The notes: a model not told the origin generated them from the sequence alone. A stretch of 64,000 nucleotides of DNA from Dermacentor variabilis (GCF_050947875.1 NC_134574.1:108244469-108308468); one strand, 5' to 3'. Positions 1 through 11,150 are shown, counted from the first letter of the stretch. Made by a program: numbers and translations.

Positions 1-362
1 CTTTAAAAGTTGCCTGCGGCAGATATCACAATTCTAGTTGATGAGCCGGTCTACTCAAAGTGGCGACAATACTCGTACAAACGATCGAGATGCAAAATCG
101 GCTCATTCGCGAAAATTCCCTAATTAAGTTTTAACTAATTACATTATGGCCTATATTACCATTCACAAATCACAGCCGTGGAGCTCGCAAGGCAGATCCA
201 CTTGGAACGAATTTTGGAGATGACACCAGTTTCGAGATATAAATTCCCGAACATTGCGGAGAAATGCATTAGCGTTGCAGTTAATTTGTCAACAAAACTT
301 CGTTTCAGGCACTGAAGCACGCAAGTAACAGGAACGCCAATGCATTTATCCGCAAAGTTCGA

Positions 363-453
<91 letters not shown>

Positions 454-602
454 GAAGCTGTAGCGTCCTGAGAATTCGCTGCAAACCTTGCGAAGTCCAC
501 TGCTAGAATTTGTAAATTGCAGTATGGGCGATAAGATAATTAGATAGAAAGTTAATTACTGAATTCTTGCTAATTAGTCAATTTTGCATTTGATTTTGCA
601 GT
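1..602. other. Intergenic stretch with an inverted repeat and an AT tract
   Basis: No gene is recognised. Bases 236-276 and 333-371 are imperfect reverse complements of each other (both contain a version of aatgcattagcgtt / aacgccaatgcatt), so the DNA could fold into a hairpin with about 40-bp arms. The right arm runs directly into the AT microsatellite at 365-448. Reading frames through the AT tract give Tyr-Ile repeats and are not genes. Confidence 0.6.
365..448. repeat. (AT)n microsatellite
   Basis: An uninterrupted AT dinucleotide run of about 42 units. Confidence 0.95.
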
Positions 603-1255
603 CAATTTTGCAATTCCGATGTTTACTTTGTATTCCAACCGGTCTCCTTCCCGTAAATGTTATTATTGCAAAGAACTAGAAACTACGCAGCATTTCTTTA
701 TAGAATGTCGTCGGTTCGAAGTGCAAAGAAAAGGACTTCTGGAAGGTCTCCTTCGCAAACTTGGATTGGGCATTACGCTTCCTGTGATACTATCTCTTGG
801 GTTGTCGGCACTACGATACTGCAATAGGGACGTATGTGATGCCATGTTTATTTTGTGAGTGAAACAAGGAGGCTGCCGTATTAGTTTTATTGTTTTATTT
901 TCCACAAGAGATACAGAGATACGAACTTCAAGTTTTAAAACAGTATCGCCTGAGAATTTATTCAACGATTAGTATTCATATAATATCATTCTCAATTCCC
1001 ACAACTTCATTTTGGTTTTCTTCCCTTTTTACCTACTCCTGCCCGATTGGGACCGATCCTCTTTTGTGAGTTCAGCCTTTCGCGTAGTATCGCGTTACTG
1101 TGGGAATTTTCCGATTTCATTTTTTTGCTCTTATTCTTCTTTCTCCTTTTATTCCCTTTGCCCCCTTCCTCAGCACAGGGTAGCCAGCCGCTACTTACAC
1201 TGGCTAACCTCCCTGTCTTTCCTCCTCTTTGTCTCCCCCCCCATATGCAATAAAT
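603..1255 (+). mobile_element. 3' fragment of an I-type LINE
   Basis: The frame from about 619 to 858 contains a Cys-Cys-His-Cys cluster (CYYCKELETTQHFFIEC) like the C-terminal zinc knuckle of LINE ORF2 proteins. Downstream, 1150-1255 is the pyrimidine-rich tail with the phrase agggtagccagc ... ctggctaacctccctgtctttcc, ending in AATAAA. The same tail follows the larger I-type LINE at 45-48.8 kb. Only the 3' end of the element is present. It stops about 235 bp before the start codon of the membrane-protein gene at 1490. Confidence 0.75.
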
Positions 1256-1489
1256 AAAACCAAATCTGAGAGCGAAGAGCGGGCAATCTACTGTGAGTAC
1301 GCTGAGACGACAAAGAAACACGAGAAACAATCATTGTCGAGACCCGCGTCTCGTGCCAAAGAAGAAGAAGAAGAACGCCGGGCCTGCATGCCACGTTCGC
1401 TTCAGGCGCTCTCCGCGAAGAACGACCGGGAAGCGGCGTCGGATATTGTTCCTTAGATACTCGAGCGAGTGGCGCACCCCCGAAGCTCC

Positions 1490-3445
1490 ATGGCCGCCCC
1501 TGCAGCCCGCCCGGCTCCTGCCACCGCGGCCAAGAAGTCGGTGCTGGTCCAGCTGGACATGGACTTCAATGAAGGCGGTTCTAGCCCCTGGTTCAACAGC
1601 AAGGGGCGCTCGATTGTGGCCAGCCTGACCACCGATCCGGAGAATGCCGGCCTGTTCAGCGAGCTGGCGCGCGACGGCACTATGGCAGCGCTAGTCGGCT
1701 ACCTGGACACGGAGCAGCCCTCGGTTAGCCGCGTCGGCCTCTTCTGCTACATCCTGCTAGGTCTGGTGCTGCTCGTGCTCCTGCTGGTGCTGCCGCTGTG
1801 CGCGTTCACCATGCGGCGCAACACGTCGTCCATAGGCCTGCTGCCGTGGCTCATCTGCGAGTTCCTGCTCCTGAGCTGCGCCGGCGTCCAGCTTCTCAGC
1901 CTCTTGTCCATGGTCAGCACCTGGTACGGCATGAGCGACGGCCTCAACGAGAAGACGCCGCAGGCCTACGCGTGGACGTTCGAGCTGCTGCGCAACTACA
2001 CCGAGATCACGGCGCTGCAGCTAAAGGAGGCCAAGGACCCAGCGGCCAAGGACATCGACAAGGCCCTCGCGCTCACCACGAGCAGCATCAAGTGGCTCCA
2101 GGGCAACCTGTCGGCCTGGGAGAGCAGCTTCTCCGGATACGCGAACCTAATCGGCATGCTCACCGGGCCGCTCGCCGTGGGCCAGATGGCCATTCTGGGA
2201 TGCGCTCTGGCCGTCGCCGTGGCGTCGGCACTGCTAGCCTGCGGCGCCTGGAGCAGGCGCAGGAAGAATCTCGAAGCCGGTGGCAAGAGTCCCGTCTTCG
2301 TGGCGCTGGTGCTCATGGTTGGCGCCATCCTGCTGCTGAGTCACCTGCTCGTCGCTCTGCCCATGGTCGCGCGCTGGCTGAACGTCTGCGTGCTGGCGGA
2401 AACGTACCTGTGCGCACCGTACCGAGGCGGCTCCTACGCCTTACTCGACGAGGGCGTCGCCGGCATGTGGCCGCTGGCCAGCAGGCCGGAGCCCTTCTGC
2501 AGGCTCGTTCCCAGCGCGGTGCATCCGAAGTGCGCCACGAAAGGCACGACTTCTATCACACAGCTGAAGGCGTGCCCGGCGGCCAAGAAAGGCAAGAAGC
2601 AGCTGGAAGACGCCGCGTACGCGGAGTCGCAGGTCCTGCGGCAGCAGAAGCCGAAACAACAGCCGGGAAAACCGGCGGCCCCCGCAGCGGCGGAGAAGGC
2701 TAAGACGGCGAAGAAGGGTATCGGCGACTGCTTCTACCCGTATAAGATTATCGACACGGACATGACGGCGGCGTGCCCGCTATTTACGGACGATTTGGTG
2801 GGCCACTGGATGGCACTCGCCATCGCGGTCTTATTCGGCTTCCTCAGCTCGCTCGCTGCGTGCGTCATCACCATAATATTTTTGGCCGTCGGCGAGAAGA
2901 AAAAGAAGAAAGTCAAGAAGGTTGTGCGCAAGAAAGTCGTCAAGAGGAGGAGAAAGAAGAAGAAAGACAAGCCACCCACCTCACCAACGTCACCCCCTCC
3001 CCCACCTCCTCCACCGCCACCGCCGCCTCCTCCCGAACCCGAACGCATAGAAGTTCCAGTTCCGGTCCCCATCATGGTGCGTTCCAAGCGCCGCCGGCGA
3101 CGTCCAGAGCCGCCGATGCCACCTCCCATTTTCCTTCTGCCGCCCCCGATGCCCGCTCCGTGCATCCACCGGCGAAAGTCGAGCGTGCTGCTTCCCATGA
3201 TGGCGGCGCCCGTCGCGTTGCCTTCTCAAGCCATGCTCTCGCCGGTTTCCACCTCCGCAACCACCTCAGAAGCGGTGATGAGCCTCCCCAGACACTCATA
3301 TCAGCTGGCAGCCGCAAACTACAGCAACGCGAACCTCTACAGAGGCGGCGGAGCGTTGATGGCTGCGCCGCAGGGGCAGAGTGGCGCGCAGCCAGTAGTC
3401 GCGAGGTACCGGACGTACCCCCAGCAGCAGAAGCCTCCCACGTGA
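1490..3445 (+). CDS. Intronless five-span membrane protein with proline-rich tail, prominin-like topology
   Basis: The open frame encodes 651 residues from ATG 1490 (G at +4); an in-frame GTG at 1469 is not a credible start. Hydrophobic segments lie near residues 82-106, 117-142, 233-255, 269-293 and 440-468. Basic residues follow segments 1 and 3 (MRR, SRRRK) and segment 5, which places those loops and the tail in the cytoplasm and the N-terminus outside. The two large outer loops carry N-glycosylation sequons near N169 and N206 and several Cys. The tail has a Lys/Arg block (about 469-495), then about 14 consecutive prolines (about 502-515), then a second Arg/Pro-rich stretch. The order of spans and loops, and LCAPY...LLD in the second outer loop, recall prominins, but the loops are much shorter than usual. 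High GC and strong codon bias support a real gene. No signal peptide is evident. Function is not assigned; the family link is inference. Confidence 0.8.
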   Translation: MAAPAARPAPATAAKKSVLVQLDMDFNEGGSSPWFNSKGRSIVASLTTDPENAGLFSELARDGTMAALVGYLDTEQPSVSRVGLFCYILLGLVLLVLLLVLPLCAFTMRRNTSSIGLLPWLICEFLLLSCAGVQLLSLLSMVSTWYGMSDGLNEKTPQAYAWTFELLRNYTEITALQLKEAKDPAAKDIDKALALTTSSIKWLQGNLSAWESSFSGYANLIGMLTGPLAVGQMAILGCALAVAVASALLACGAWSRRRKNLEAGGKSPVFVALVLMVGAILLLSHLLVALPMVARWLNVCVLAETYLCAPYRGGSYALLDEGVAGMWPLASRPEPFCRLVPSAVHPKCATKGTTSITQLKACPAAKKGKKQLEDAAYAESQVLRQQKPKQQPGKPAAPAAAEKAKTAKKGIGDCFYPYKIIDTDMTAACPLFTDDLVGHWMALAIAVLFGFLSSLAACVITIIFLAVGEKKKKKVKKVVRKKVVKRRRKKKKDKPPTSPTSPPPPPPPPPPPPPPEPERIEVPVPVPIMVRSKRRRRRPEPPMPPPIFLLPPPMPAPCIHRRKSSVLLPMMAAPVALPSQAMLSPVSTSATTSEAVMSLPRHSYQLAAANYSNANLYRGGGALMAAPQGQSGAQPVVARYRTYPQQQKPPT

Positions 3446-4740
3446 GAGTGTGTCGAAGGCTGCCAAGGCTGCTGTGGTGTATACTGGCCTTTTCTCTACG
3501 GGAGGATTTTAATTCAGCGGTGAACAATCATTAAAAGCTGCATGGTGGCGCTTCCGAATTGATGTGGTGTTGGTATGATGTATGTTACGGGAGACGCGCG
3601 AATCGAAGCTGCGCTTCATCACGGCGGGCAGCAAGGCAAGTTGGCACATAATGACACAGATAGGCCCTGCGCTAGGTGGGCACCAAGCAAAAGCGGCTAA
3701 AGGGAGCAAAGGAAGAGGGGGAGACGAGCTGATCGAGGCTTTCCGCGTAGCTTTGTTACTACGCTGCACTATAATGATGATGATACTATTTTATGGCTAG
3801 CACCTACTGAGGAAGATAGCCAGAGAATCGAGCGACAGGAGGTAGCTTAATTTTTTATTTGAAGATGAGAAAGGCAAATTAGAAGGAAAACCAAAAGGAG
3901 ATGCTGGAATAATAAACTTGTATGCCAACGAGCCGTCAGACTAACTGAAGGGAAAATTTTAAAAAATTACAATCAAGAAGATAATTAATATAATGTTAAT
4001 GAAGAATTTGAAGAAACCAATTTCGATGAGATGATTGTTGCTCAGATAAGTAAAATAAAGCTACAATAATTAGCAGGGTAGTCGTTTTGCTTCAGTTAAA
4101 AACTTCACTCGCCATCCCAGCCCTGCGAAAGTGAATGTCCAGCAAAGCTGTTGAAAATCCTCACTACAACCGCTGAGCAATGCAGTGAGCTATGCAATAC
4201 TACATTAAGGCAAAAGCCTTAATTAGCTTATGCATACCCCCGATGGCCTTGAAAGAAACACGTCGTCCGGTTCAATGGTAAAAAACTTCCTTCATCAGCA
4301 ATGGCTCAAACTCCCCTAAACAAGCGAAAAATGCTATGGTTCGTCCCTCTCGTTATGCGGCTACAATCACTCAGCAAATGGAAGCGTACACTGATACATC
4401 TATTGGAATCACGCAAACAACGCACAGAAACGCTGCGTCTAGTCGAGCGGTACAAAAAATAAACGCGCGACCTTCTCAACGGCTCATACCCCCGTAAGAT
4501 TGAGGCTACAAGCGCTCAGCAAAGGGAAGCGAAGAGTGCATACAATCATTGAAATCACTCACACAACACGCAGAACAGCGTACGTTTCACTCCCCTGCTG
4601 AGGAGATGCAAAGTAAAGTCGAAGAGGAACGTCGTTGGCGCGAGTCTGACCCCACTACATGCGCGCGCGAAGCTGCAGCTAAGCGTCGAAAGTGAACCGA
4701 AGGTGCTGAGCATGTGTTGGTGGGCTAGTTGGTTAAGCAT
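3446..4740. other. 3' flank of the membrane-protein gene
   Basis: No second gene is seen. The first AATAAA on the + strand after the stop codon is near 3911, a possible but unproven polyadenylation signal. The stretch 4200-4560 is AT/GC mixed sequence with no coding frame of note. Confidence 0.4.
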
Positions 4741-4869
4741 GATTACAAGGACGGCGCCGAATAAAACAACGCACGAAGAAGGGGGACACGAGACAGCACA
4801 TAGCGCCTACGTGCAGCCTCGTGTCCCCCTTCTTCGTGTGTTGTTTTATTCGGCGCCGTCCTCGTAATC
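4741..4869. repeat. Near-perfect inverted repeat, 52-bp arms
   Basis: Arms 4741-4792 and 4818-4869 are reverse complements at 50 of 52 positions around a 25-base spacer. The left arm is purine-rich (gaagaagggggacacgag). It resembles the other purine-rich hairpins at 7270 and 16641. Confidence 0.9.
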
Positions 4870-6479
4870 GAGCCGAAGGTGCCGAACTGCGAAATCAGCA
4901 ACTCGACGATGCGAGACGGTGCATTACCAAGTGGGCAGCAGGCTTTCGCCTTCACTTGTTACAGGAGTCTAACGTGCTGCCGAACTTATTGCTTTACAGT
5001 AATGGTAGTAATAGTAATTTAGAGTAGTGGTAGTAGTGGGAGTGACCGTAATTTTGACAGCACGCCACCGCCCACAGCGGTGTTGCAACGACATTGAAAC
5101 CATGTTGCTAGGCTGGTTCTTGTATATGCCAAAGGCTATCGACGTCACTCCCCACGCCGCAAGCTGCCGTCGCCTAGGCAGTTTGCTCAACAGTCTTTAC
5201 TGGGAAACATATGGGGGGAGCGCTACGTACTCCACGTTGTTGTCAGGAGCGCCTTATCAATTAGGTGGCTCGGATGCTTGCTTTTTGCTTGTTCTTTATT
5301 GAAACGTATGCTGTTCTGCGTGTTGCATGTGTGATTCCAAAGGATGTATGCACTGCTCGCTTCCCTTTTCTGACTGCTTGAAGCCTCTGCCTTATGGAGG
5401 TACGAGCCACTGCTAGGGATCGGCCCACATTTTTGCTACCGTACGCGGACGCGAAAAATGCCGACCACCGAGGGGCTAACAACTTCGCTGTAAAAATCAA
5501 ACACTGTGCAACAAAGGCCTGTGACTAGTGTAGCGGCGTAGAGTGCAGCGTAGTGTAGAGGCCCCAAATGATATTACCGTTATACTTAATCCCACCCAAT
5601 TTTGGAAACAAGCTTCGAGGGATATCTTTCTATAGTTTGAGTATCGTCGGCATGATAAAAAGAAGCACTTGGTCGATTTATTTATTTATTTATTTATTTA
5701 TTTATTGCTATTGAAGCATAGAGGGGACATGAACAGAGCAGTTCTGTGTAAACAAAGATTCCATTGCGGGATGCAACAGCGTAATTTGGGGCATGTAGCT
5801 GCGAGCTGCCGAGAAGAGCAACACTGTTTATTCCAGCAAAACCGAAAGGCTGAAAGGCTGAAAGTCTACATATGTTATCAGAGACAATTTGTTTAAATCA
5901 ATCTGTAGGCAAAAAATTCTGTATCTCAATGCAGTGACGTAAGCTATATCCGGTAAAACAGGAATCGAAAGTCCATTTATAGACATTCTCACTAATAAAT
6001 ATGAGATTTCGTTTAAATATAACCCGCGGTCGTCTAACAGTAAATTTATTTCTGTGAAGTTGTAGTGACTACAAGATAGCTGTATGCCGACAGAGAATCT
6101 GTAACTTCTACAGCTGACGATTGATTCGCAGTAAGTTTGCGTAGCGACAGAACTTCCACCAATGTGCTTCACTTTCATATCCACACTACTTGGTATCCCA
6201 AAAACGCTTCGCTAGAAAAGCGGCTCACGTAATGAATAATTAAGGGCATTCCGATAGCGAACACACAGAATAGAATCAAATACAGGTACTTAAGAAAAGT
6301 AAAATATGGTTTAATATTTCAGTACATAAATATCACATAGGATCAAACACTGAAAAAATTTTTCTTGCCATTCGCATTCTCCAAGAATTTCACTCGAGTT
6401 GAGATACGTTTGTCCGTATCTAACCTCTTTCGCGCCGAACCGCTTGACATGTGCCGCTCTTCAGTGACAAACGAAAACT
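4870..6479. other. Intergenic DNA, no gene recognised
   Basis: Both strands have only short frames without domain signatures. A short (TTTA)n run lies at about 5676-5706. Confidence 0.5.
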
Positions 6480-6560
6480 TCCTATTTTGTTTGGTGCAGG
6501 GCGGAATCGAACCTGCGTCACAGACGGACAATCCTGTCTAAACGTAGTATACTCGCGCGT
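6480..6560 (-). repeat. tRNA-like sequence (degenerate SINE head or tRNA pseudogene)
   Basis: On the minus strand there is a perfect B-box-like GGTTCGATTCC followed by CTGCACCA, with an anticodon-like region before it. The T stem does not pair well and no matching 5' acceptor strand is found, so a functional tRNA is unlikely. Confidence 0.35.
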
Positions 6561-7269
6561 GCAGTTCGCGGCGGCACCGTTAGATGGCGCAGCGTGTCCA
6601 GATGTATGCGCGAGAGAGGAGCCTGGCCGCATTACGTAGTTCACAGGTGGTGATCTTCGGCGGTGGCAGTACGGCGTGTGGTTAAATTTGTTCAATGCCA
6701 ATCGAATTAGCGTCGACCGTCATCCCGAGATGCTGCCGGATTCATTTTTTTTTCATTTCTAAACAAAGTGCAGTTTAAAGATGGTGTCCATTCGGTTTGT
6801 ACTTGAATTGTATGATGCATGCATTTAACGCTGCTCACAACTGAAGGTCGCTTAATTGAACAACCGCTTTCGCCTATTTTGTGCACAACGATAATGAGTC
6901 ACGAAGCAAAAGAAGAGCGCCTCACCAGGTGCGCGTAGAGTGTCGTTTTGGTTGATGGAGAGAATTGCAAAAATGCGTGCGATGCACATTGTTTTCAAAT
7001 TATTGAAACGTTGTGAGAGTTATCAAATAATAAAGTGCTTCGGCTAAACTGAGACAACAAGCCGTATATGTGCTGCCTAAGAGCGAGGCCTTCTTACTGA
7101 ATGACTGGAAATTATTGGCTATCCAGTGTAATAAAATTTTATCATCATGATGATTAGGATAAATTGGAACCAGGCTGGCTTTCACCGGTCTCCCTACCTC
7201 GAGACTCGAGAATACCGTATATTCGAAAAGAAAGCAATACTAAAGAAGTCTGGAATCCATTGCTCAAAG

Positions 7270-7360
7270 GATATTGCGCAACAAAAAACGACACGGACGT
7301 AAGAAAAGACGACACACCGAGCTTCTCTTACGTCCGTGTCGTTTTTTCTTGCACAATATC
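7270..7360. repeat. Inverted repeat, 39-bp arms
   Basis: Arms 7270-7308 and 7322-7360 match as reverse complements at 36 of 39 positions, with a 13-base loop. The arms share the gacacggacgtaag type of purine-rich sequence seen in other hairpins of this window. Confidence 0.85.
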
Positions 7361-7639
7361 ATTTGATTAATGGATTACCAACTTGCCCGGATTGCTGCTC
7401 TCATTAAGTCTGGAATAGTCAATTCTCGATTCGAATAGGAATTCAATCGCAAAAGCAATTCAGTTCGTCTTTTAAATTTTCAGTACCTGTGCACGCCTAT
7501 ACTAACCGTTAAAGAGCTCTGACGACCGTTCAACAGACTGAATATTGCACTGCTAAATGTGCCTGATCGTGGTACAACTTATTTTTAAAGTGAAGCTTTG
7601 TAGTCCCTCGCTACCCCGACAACGTATCAAATAGAAATT

Positions 7640-7770
7640 CAATTCAGGTGTTTTACATGCCAAAACCACGATATTGTTATGAGGCACACCATAGTGGGGA
7701 ACTTCGGATTAATTTTGACCACGTACGGTTTGTTAACGATGCACCTAAGTACACAAGCATTTTTTAGGAC
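7640..7770 (-). mobile_element. Truncated Ruka-like SINE
   Basis: The stretch matches the 3' body of the SINE seen more fully at 10948 and 55616 (catgccaaaaccacgat ... gaggcac ... tagtgggg ... ttttgacca). The tRNA-like head is missing. Confidence 0.65.
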
Positions 7771-8411
7771 TCAACCCTCCCCCTCCCCCCCCCCTGCCGT
7801 CATCGAATCGTGGCCGCAGCGACGAGGATTCACAGGGTTACCAGATCGCTCCAACCACAGGTAGTCAAATTGGCCTCGGCAGTAGCCCAAATGTAGCCAA
7901 AAGCGAAACTTTTGGGTAGCCCAAAAGTAAAAGTAGCCACAAAGCTTTGTATTGCTGTGACGTGATTTTTTTAAGGATATTGAATTAATTTTCGGCAAGA
8001 ATACCTACATATTAGTTTTTTTCATATATGATCACGCATGACCTCCGCGCCCATCGTCACGGAGGTCATGCGGAATGGACAGCAGATGCTGGACAAGTGC
8101 AAGAAAGGCAGAAACGCAGGCATGCAGGCAAATTCATGATAAGGCAAATGCGGTCTTCATTGCAAACGCATTGTTTTATTTTACCCAGAGCACCAAAAAA
8201 TCATGAAAAGAGCAACACATAAATAGCACCGTGCAATAAACACGCTAAGCGATGGCACGCATTCGGGCATTCAGTATTATTACTTACAGCTCATGATAAT
8301 TTTGCTTTACAGCGCACAATGCACTAAACCAAAAACCACAAAAAATTGCAAGACATAGTTAACACAACAGATGGCGGTTGGTACAAAATCTAGTACGATA
8401 TATAGTTTGCT

Positions 8412-8760
8412 TTAATTAAGCATCACGAGCTTATTGCGAAGTGAAACTGCTTGGTCCGCACAAAATGTCAGAGCTGAAACGGGATCAAATTCATGGCCCG
8501 GTTTAAAATCCTTGAAGCAGCCTCCGTTCCTGGCCAGGCCAAATTTCACGTGGAGAAGCTCTACCAATGTCCCGTTCGATTCTATTTCGAAGGTCGGTTT
8601 TAATGAGCGATACCTGGCTGAACAGAAGGGCTGAAATTCGGGCCAGTTGGTATACATGGTTGAAGGAAAAGCCAGTCACAAAACACAAAGGACAATAAGA
8701 GAGGTGCACACCATGACGACACTCGTTCGACGGCGGCATTTGATACGGGTAATGATAGCA
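8412..8760 (-). pseudogene. hAT transposase C-terminal (dimerisation) region, broken
   Basis: The minus strand encodes LPVSNAAVERV and then, about 90 bp later and in another frame, FSQVSLIKTDLRNR. Together these are the usual hAT dimerisation motif split by an insertion. A further frame change follows before ELLHVKFGLARNGG. Several disruptions make this a pseudogene. Confidence 0.6.
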
Positions 8761-9015
8761 AAGACAGGAGGAGGGTTTCGAGTTGTGTAGGGAACGGATG
8801 GTTGTGATGGCTTTGAGGCAGCGGAAGAGCATGTGTTCTACATTGGCGTTGGAACAGAGCCAATTTAGGCAGGAAGGGCCCGAGCGAATTTCCACGTAGG
8901 CGCCATGCCGCAGCCCGGAAATTCGGCGAATTTCGGTTAGGTTCAGCCCGGTGTTCTCCCTCCGTTCTGGCGCCGAAGTCCCCCGCGGCGCACCGTCTAC
9001 GGGAGCTAAAAGCAC
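8760..9015 (-). mobile_element. LINE ORF2 C-terminal fragment
   Basis: Minus-strand frame with GLRHGAYVEIRSGPSC followed by SNANVEHMLFRC, which resembles the zinc-knuckle end of I/R1-type LINE ORF2. It sits directly upstream of the hAT motif, so it is probably a separate insertion within the hAT-like element. Confidence 0.45.
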
Positions 9016-9442
9016 CTCATGCTTAAAACGTAGGAAGGCGAAAGCTCACATGTGGAGACAGCAACAGTCTGTTCGCTGGCGCGCGCGCGCGCGGGTAGCG
9101 TTAATTCGCGGATGGAGACGTGTTTCTTGAGGCCAGCTTTCTTAATTAAAATTATCAAAGGGCCGCGATCCTTGACCTTCTGACATACATGTGTTCTCTA
9201 ACGTAGAACTTGAGAATTTTGAGTTTGTAGCAGACGCGCTCAATTTCTTTAACCTGCTGCCGTCTGCATTTTGATTCCAGAGTGCTTTTCATTTAAGCTT
9301 AACTATTTTATTTTTATTTTTCTTTACACAGGAAAAAGATGTAGCCCAAAAATAGCCACATAACCAAAAAGGAAAATTTTGACGCCAACTCGAACAAAAA
9401 GTAGCCCAATTAGGTTATTAATAGCCCAATTTGGCAAACCTG

Positions 9443-10480
9443 ACCAGTATTCGTATTCGCCGCCTCCTGCTTAGAGGTGCAACAACCACTAAACCACCGG
9501 GACAGGCCGGAAAGTGCATGCGATGACGGCGGCACACTTAGTTTGTTGAGGCATACAGCTGGGTAGTCAATCGAGTTATTGTTGATTCCTAAAGCCTGCA
9601 AACTCTGCACACACCTTGTTCAAGCTCACGGAAAGCATTCTTTCTGAACAAAGCTAAACCATCCTCACGACAATGAGGGAATCATTTCTTCAAAGCTTTA
9701 ATTGTTGCCACGTTTCCAAAAATGCTCGTAGGCAATGCAGTAAACTTCAGAAACATAGAGTCACGAATTAAACAGGCGACATCGGTGGCACACTTGTGCT
9801 GAAAATATAAGAGCTCCAGAAAATTATATTTCTATACATTTCGCCGGAAACCTCATAAGAAAGCACATATATTCACAAACCTTCATAAACCTCGCGTCAT
9901 GAGAAGTGCTGCGTGCAGTACAGTTGTTTTCGTCAAACGTCGTTGCGACGCTGGCACATCTCTGGAAGAACTCGCGAAGCAACTTTGCCCTCAATCTAAA
10001 CGAATGCGTCGTGATCAATTTCATCAAAAGCAATGATTTCAGGCTGTAAGTGTGACCCCTGTAACTGCGAGTTTTGCACCATGTTTCGATGCTTGTCGCC
10101 AACAGCGCCTCTTTCTTTTTCTTTAGTTCGCCATGTGCAATGGCAATTGCATATGAAATACATGTACTCGGGCCCTTGTTGCCCACTGACATACTTTTTT
10201 CTTTTCGTGTATTCACCCGTGTCAGTAAGTAAATGATGCGAACCTTGGACAATTTCGGAGCAACTGCGCTTCCTGTTCTAATCGTCGGGAGCTGCGGAAA
10301 CCGGAAAAACGCGTCGCTTGCTCGTTCGTAGCATCAAATGCACAGGACACGGCCATTAAGCTTCCGTCAAACGTTAGGAGTATCGCTTAGGAACGTGTGT
10401 TCCAGGTGTTCAAACAAGTGCACCGAGGCTCTCTCGAACGACCGCATAAGCGGATAACGTCGAACGGAACCAGACAACAG
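9443..10480. other. Intergenic DNA, no gene recognised
   Basis: A 142-codon minus-strand frame (9824-10252) has no recognisable domain, and its composition does not look coding. Confidence 0.4.
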
Positions 10481-10645
10481 AGAGTTTTAGTTTTGGGGAC
10501 GCAAGTCACTTCCGTACGCAAGAACTGGCGGGCCACGGTACTGCCCATGCGACGACCCCCACGTGTGGGTCTGCGCATGCGCAGTAGCGTCGACCCTAGT
10601 TCTTGCGTGCGCAAGCCGCTTGCGTCCCCAAAACTAAAAGTCTCT
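10481..10645. mobile_element. Short inverted-repeat element (MITE-like)
   Basis: Left end agagttttagttttgggg and right end, reverse-complemented, agagacttttagttttgggg continue as imperfect inverted repeats (gacgcaag ... cgcaagaact) for about 70 bp on each side. The total is about 165 bp with no coding capacity. The exact ends and target duplication are not clear. Confidence 0.6.
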
Positions 10646-10947
10646 AATGGCGACGATGGGTAGGAGCAGCCCCCTCGAGCGCACGCCGTAGTCCGCATGG
10701 GCTCCACGCCGACCACGGCAATGGCTGACTGAACAGCCAATCCGGTCCACGGACAAGCGTCACGTGGCCCGCGGCGCCACCGCATCACGCAGCACTCGGG
10801 AGACCAGCATTTTGGCGGCGAGGTTCGTCGCCGCCCTGGAGGAAGGAAATAACAGGAGGGAGCATACGGCAACGCGATTGAAGCCAAATATGTCGGCCCA
10901 ACTCGTGATCGCACGTCGAAGTGCGCGGTTGGTTTAGGTCTTCCAAC

Positions 10948-11150
10948 CCGCCGTGGTTACTCAGTGGCTATGGTGTTGGGCTGCTGAGCACGAGGTCGCG
11001 GGATTGAGTCCCGGCCACGGCGGCCGCATTTCGATGGGGGTCGCAAGCATGCTTAGGCGCAAGTTTAAAGAACCCCAGGTGGTCGAAATATCCGGAGTCC
11101 TCCACTACAGCGTGCCTCATAATCAGAAAGTGGTTTTGACACCTGAAACA
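10948..11150 (+). mobile_element. Ruka-like tRNA-derived SINE
   Basis: The head is tRNA-like, with A-box region TGGTTACTCAGTGG and B-box-like GGGATTGAGTCCC, ending in CCACGGCGG. A SINE body follows (aaagaaccccaggtggtc ... gcctcataatcagaaagtgg). This is the most complete copy in the window. A minus-strand AATAAA at 11157-11162, just beyond it, could serve the gene whose stop codon is at 11449. Confidence 0.75.

Larger units (their letters stand above)
7833..9442. mobile_element. Candidate hAT-like DNA transposon remnant
   Basis: The left end reads CAGGGTTACCAGAT and the right end, reverse-complemented, reads CAGGTTTGCCAAAT: 11 of 14 positions match, and both resemble hAT termini. Several gtagccc motifs lie near each end in the same orientation. 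A decayed hAT transposase C-terminus lies between them on the minus strand. No clear 8-bp target duplication is left (aggattca versus accagtat). Confidence 0.5.

Noticed and set aside
1469..1489. GTG start giving 658 residues
   Set aside because: A eukaryotic gene is expected to use the ATG at 1490; the seven extra codons have no support.
1798..2703. 301-codon + frame and a 253-codon + frame at 2773-3534
   Set aside because: Arg/His/Ala-rich shadow frames over the high-GC membrane-protein gene.
2734..3198. Gly/Phe-rich minus-strand frame
   Set aside because: Antisense shadow of the polyproline and polylysine codons.
6480..6560. Functional tRNA gene
   Set aside because: Perfect B box, but the T stem and acceptor stem do not pair.
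9824..10252. 142-codon minus frame as a gene
   Set aside because: No domain signature, non-coding composition, and no splice context.
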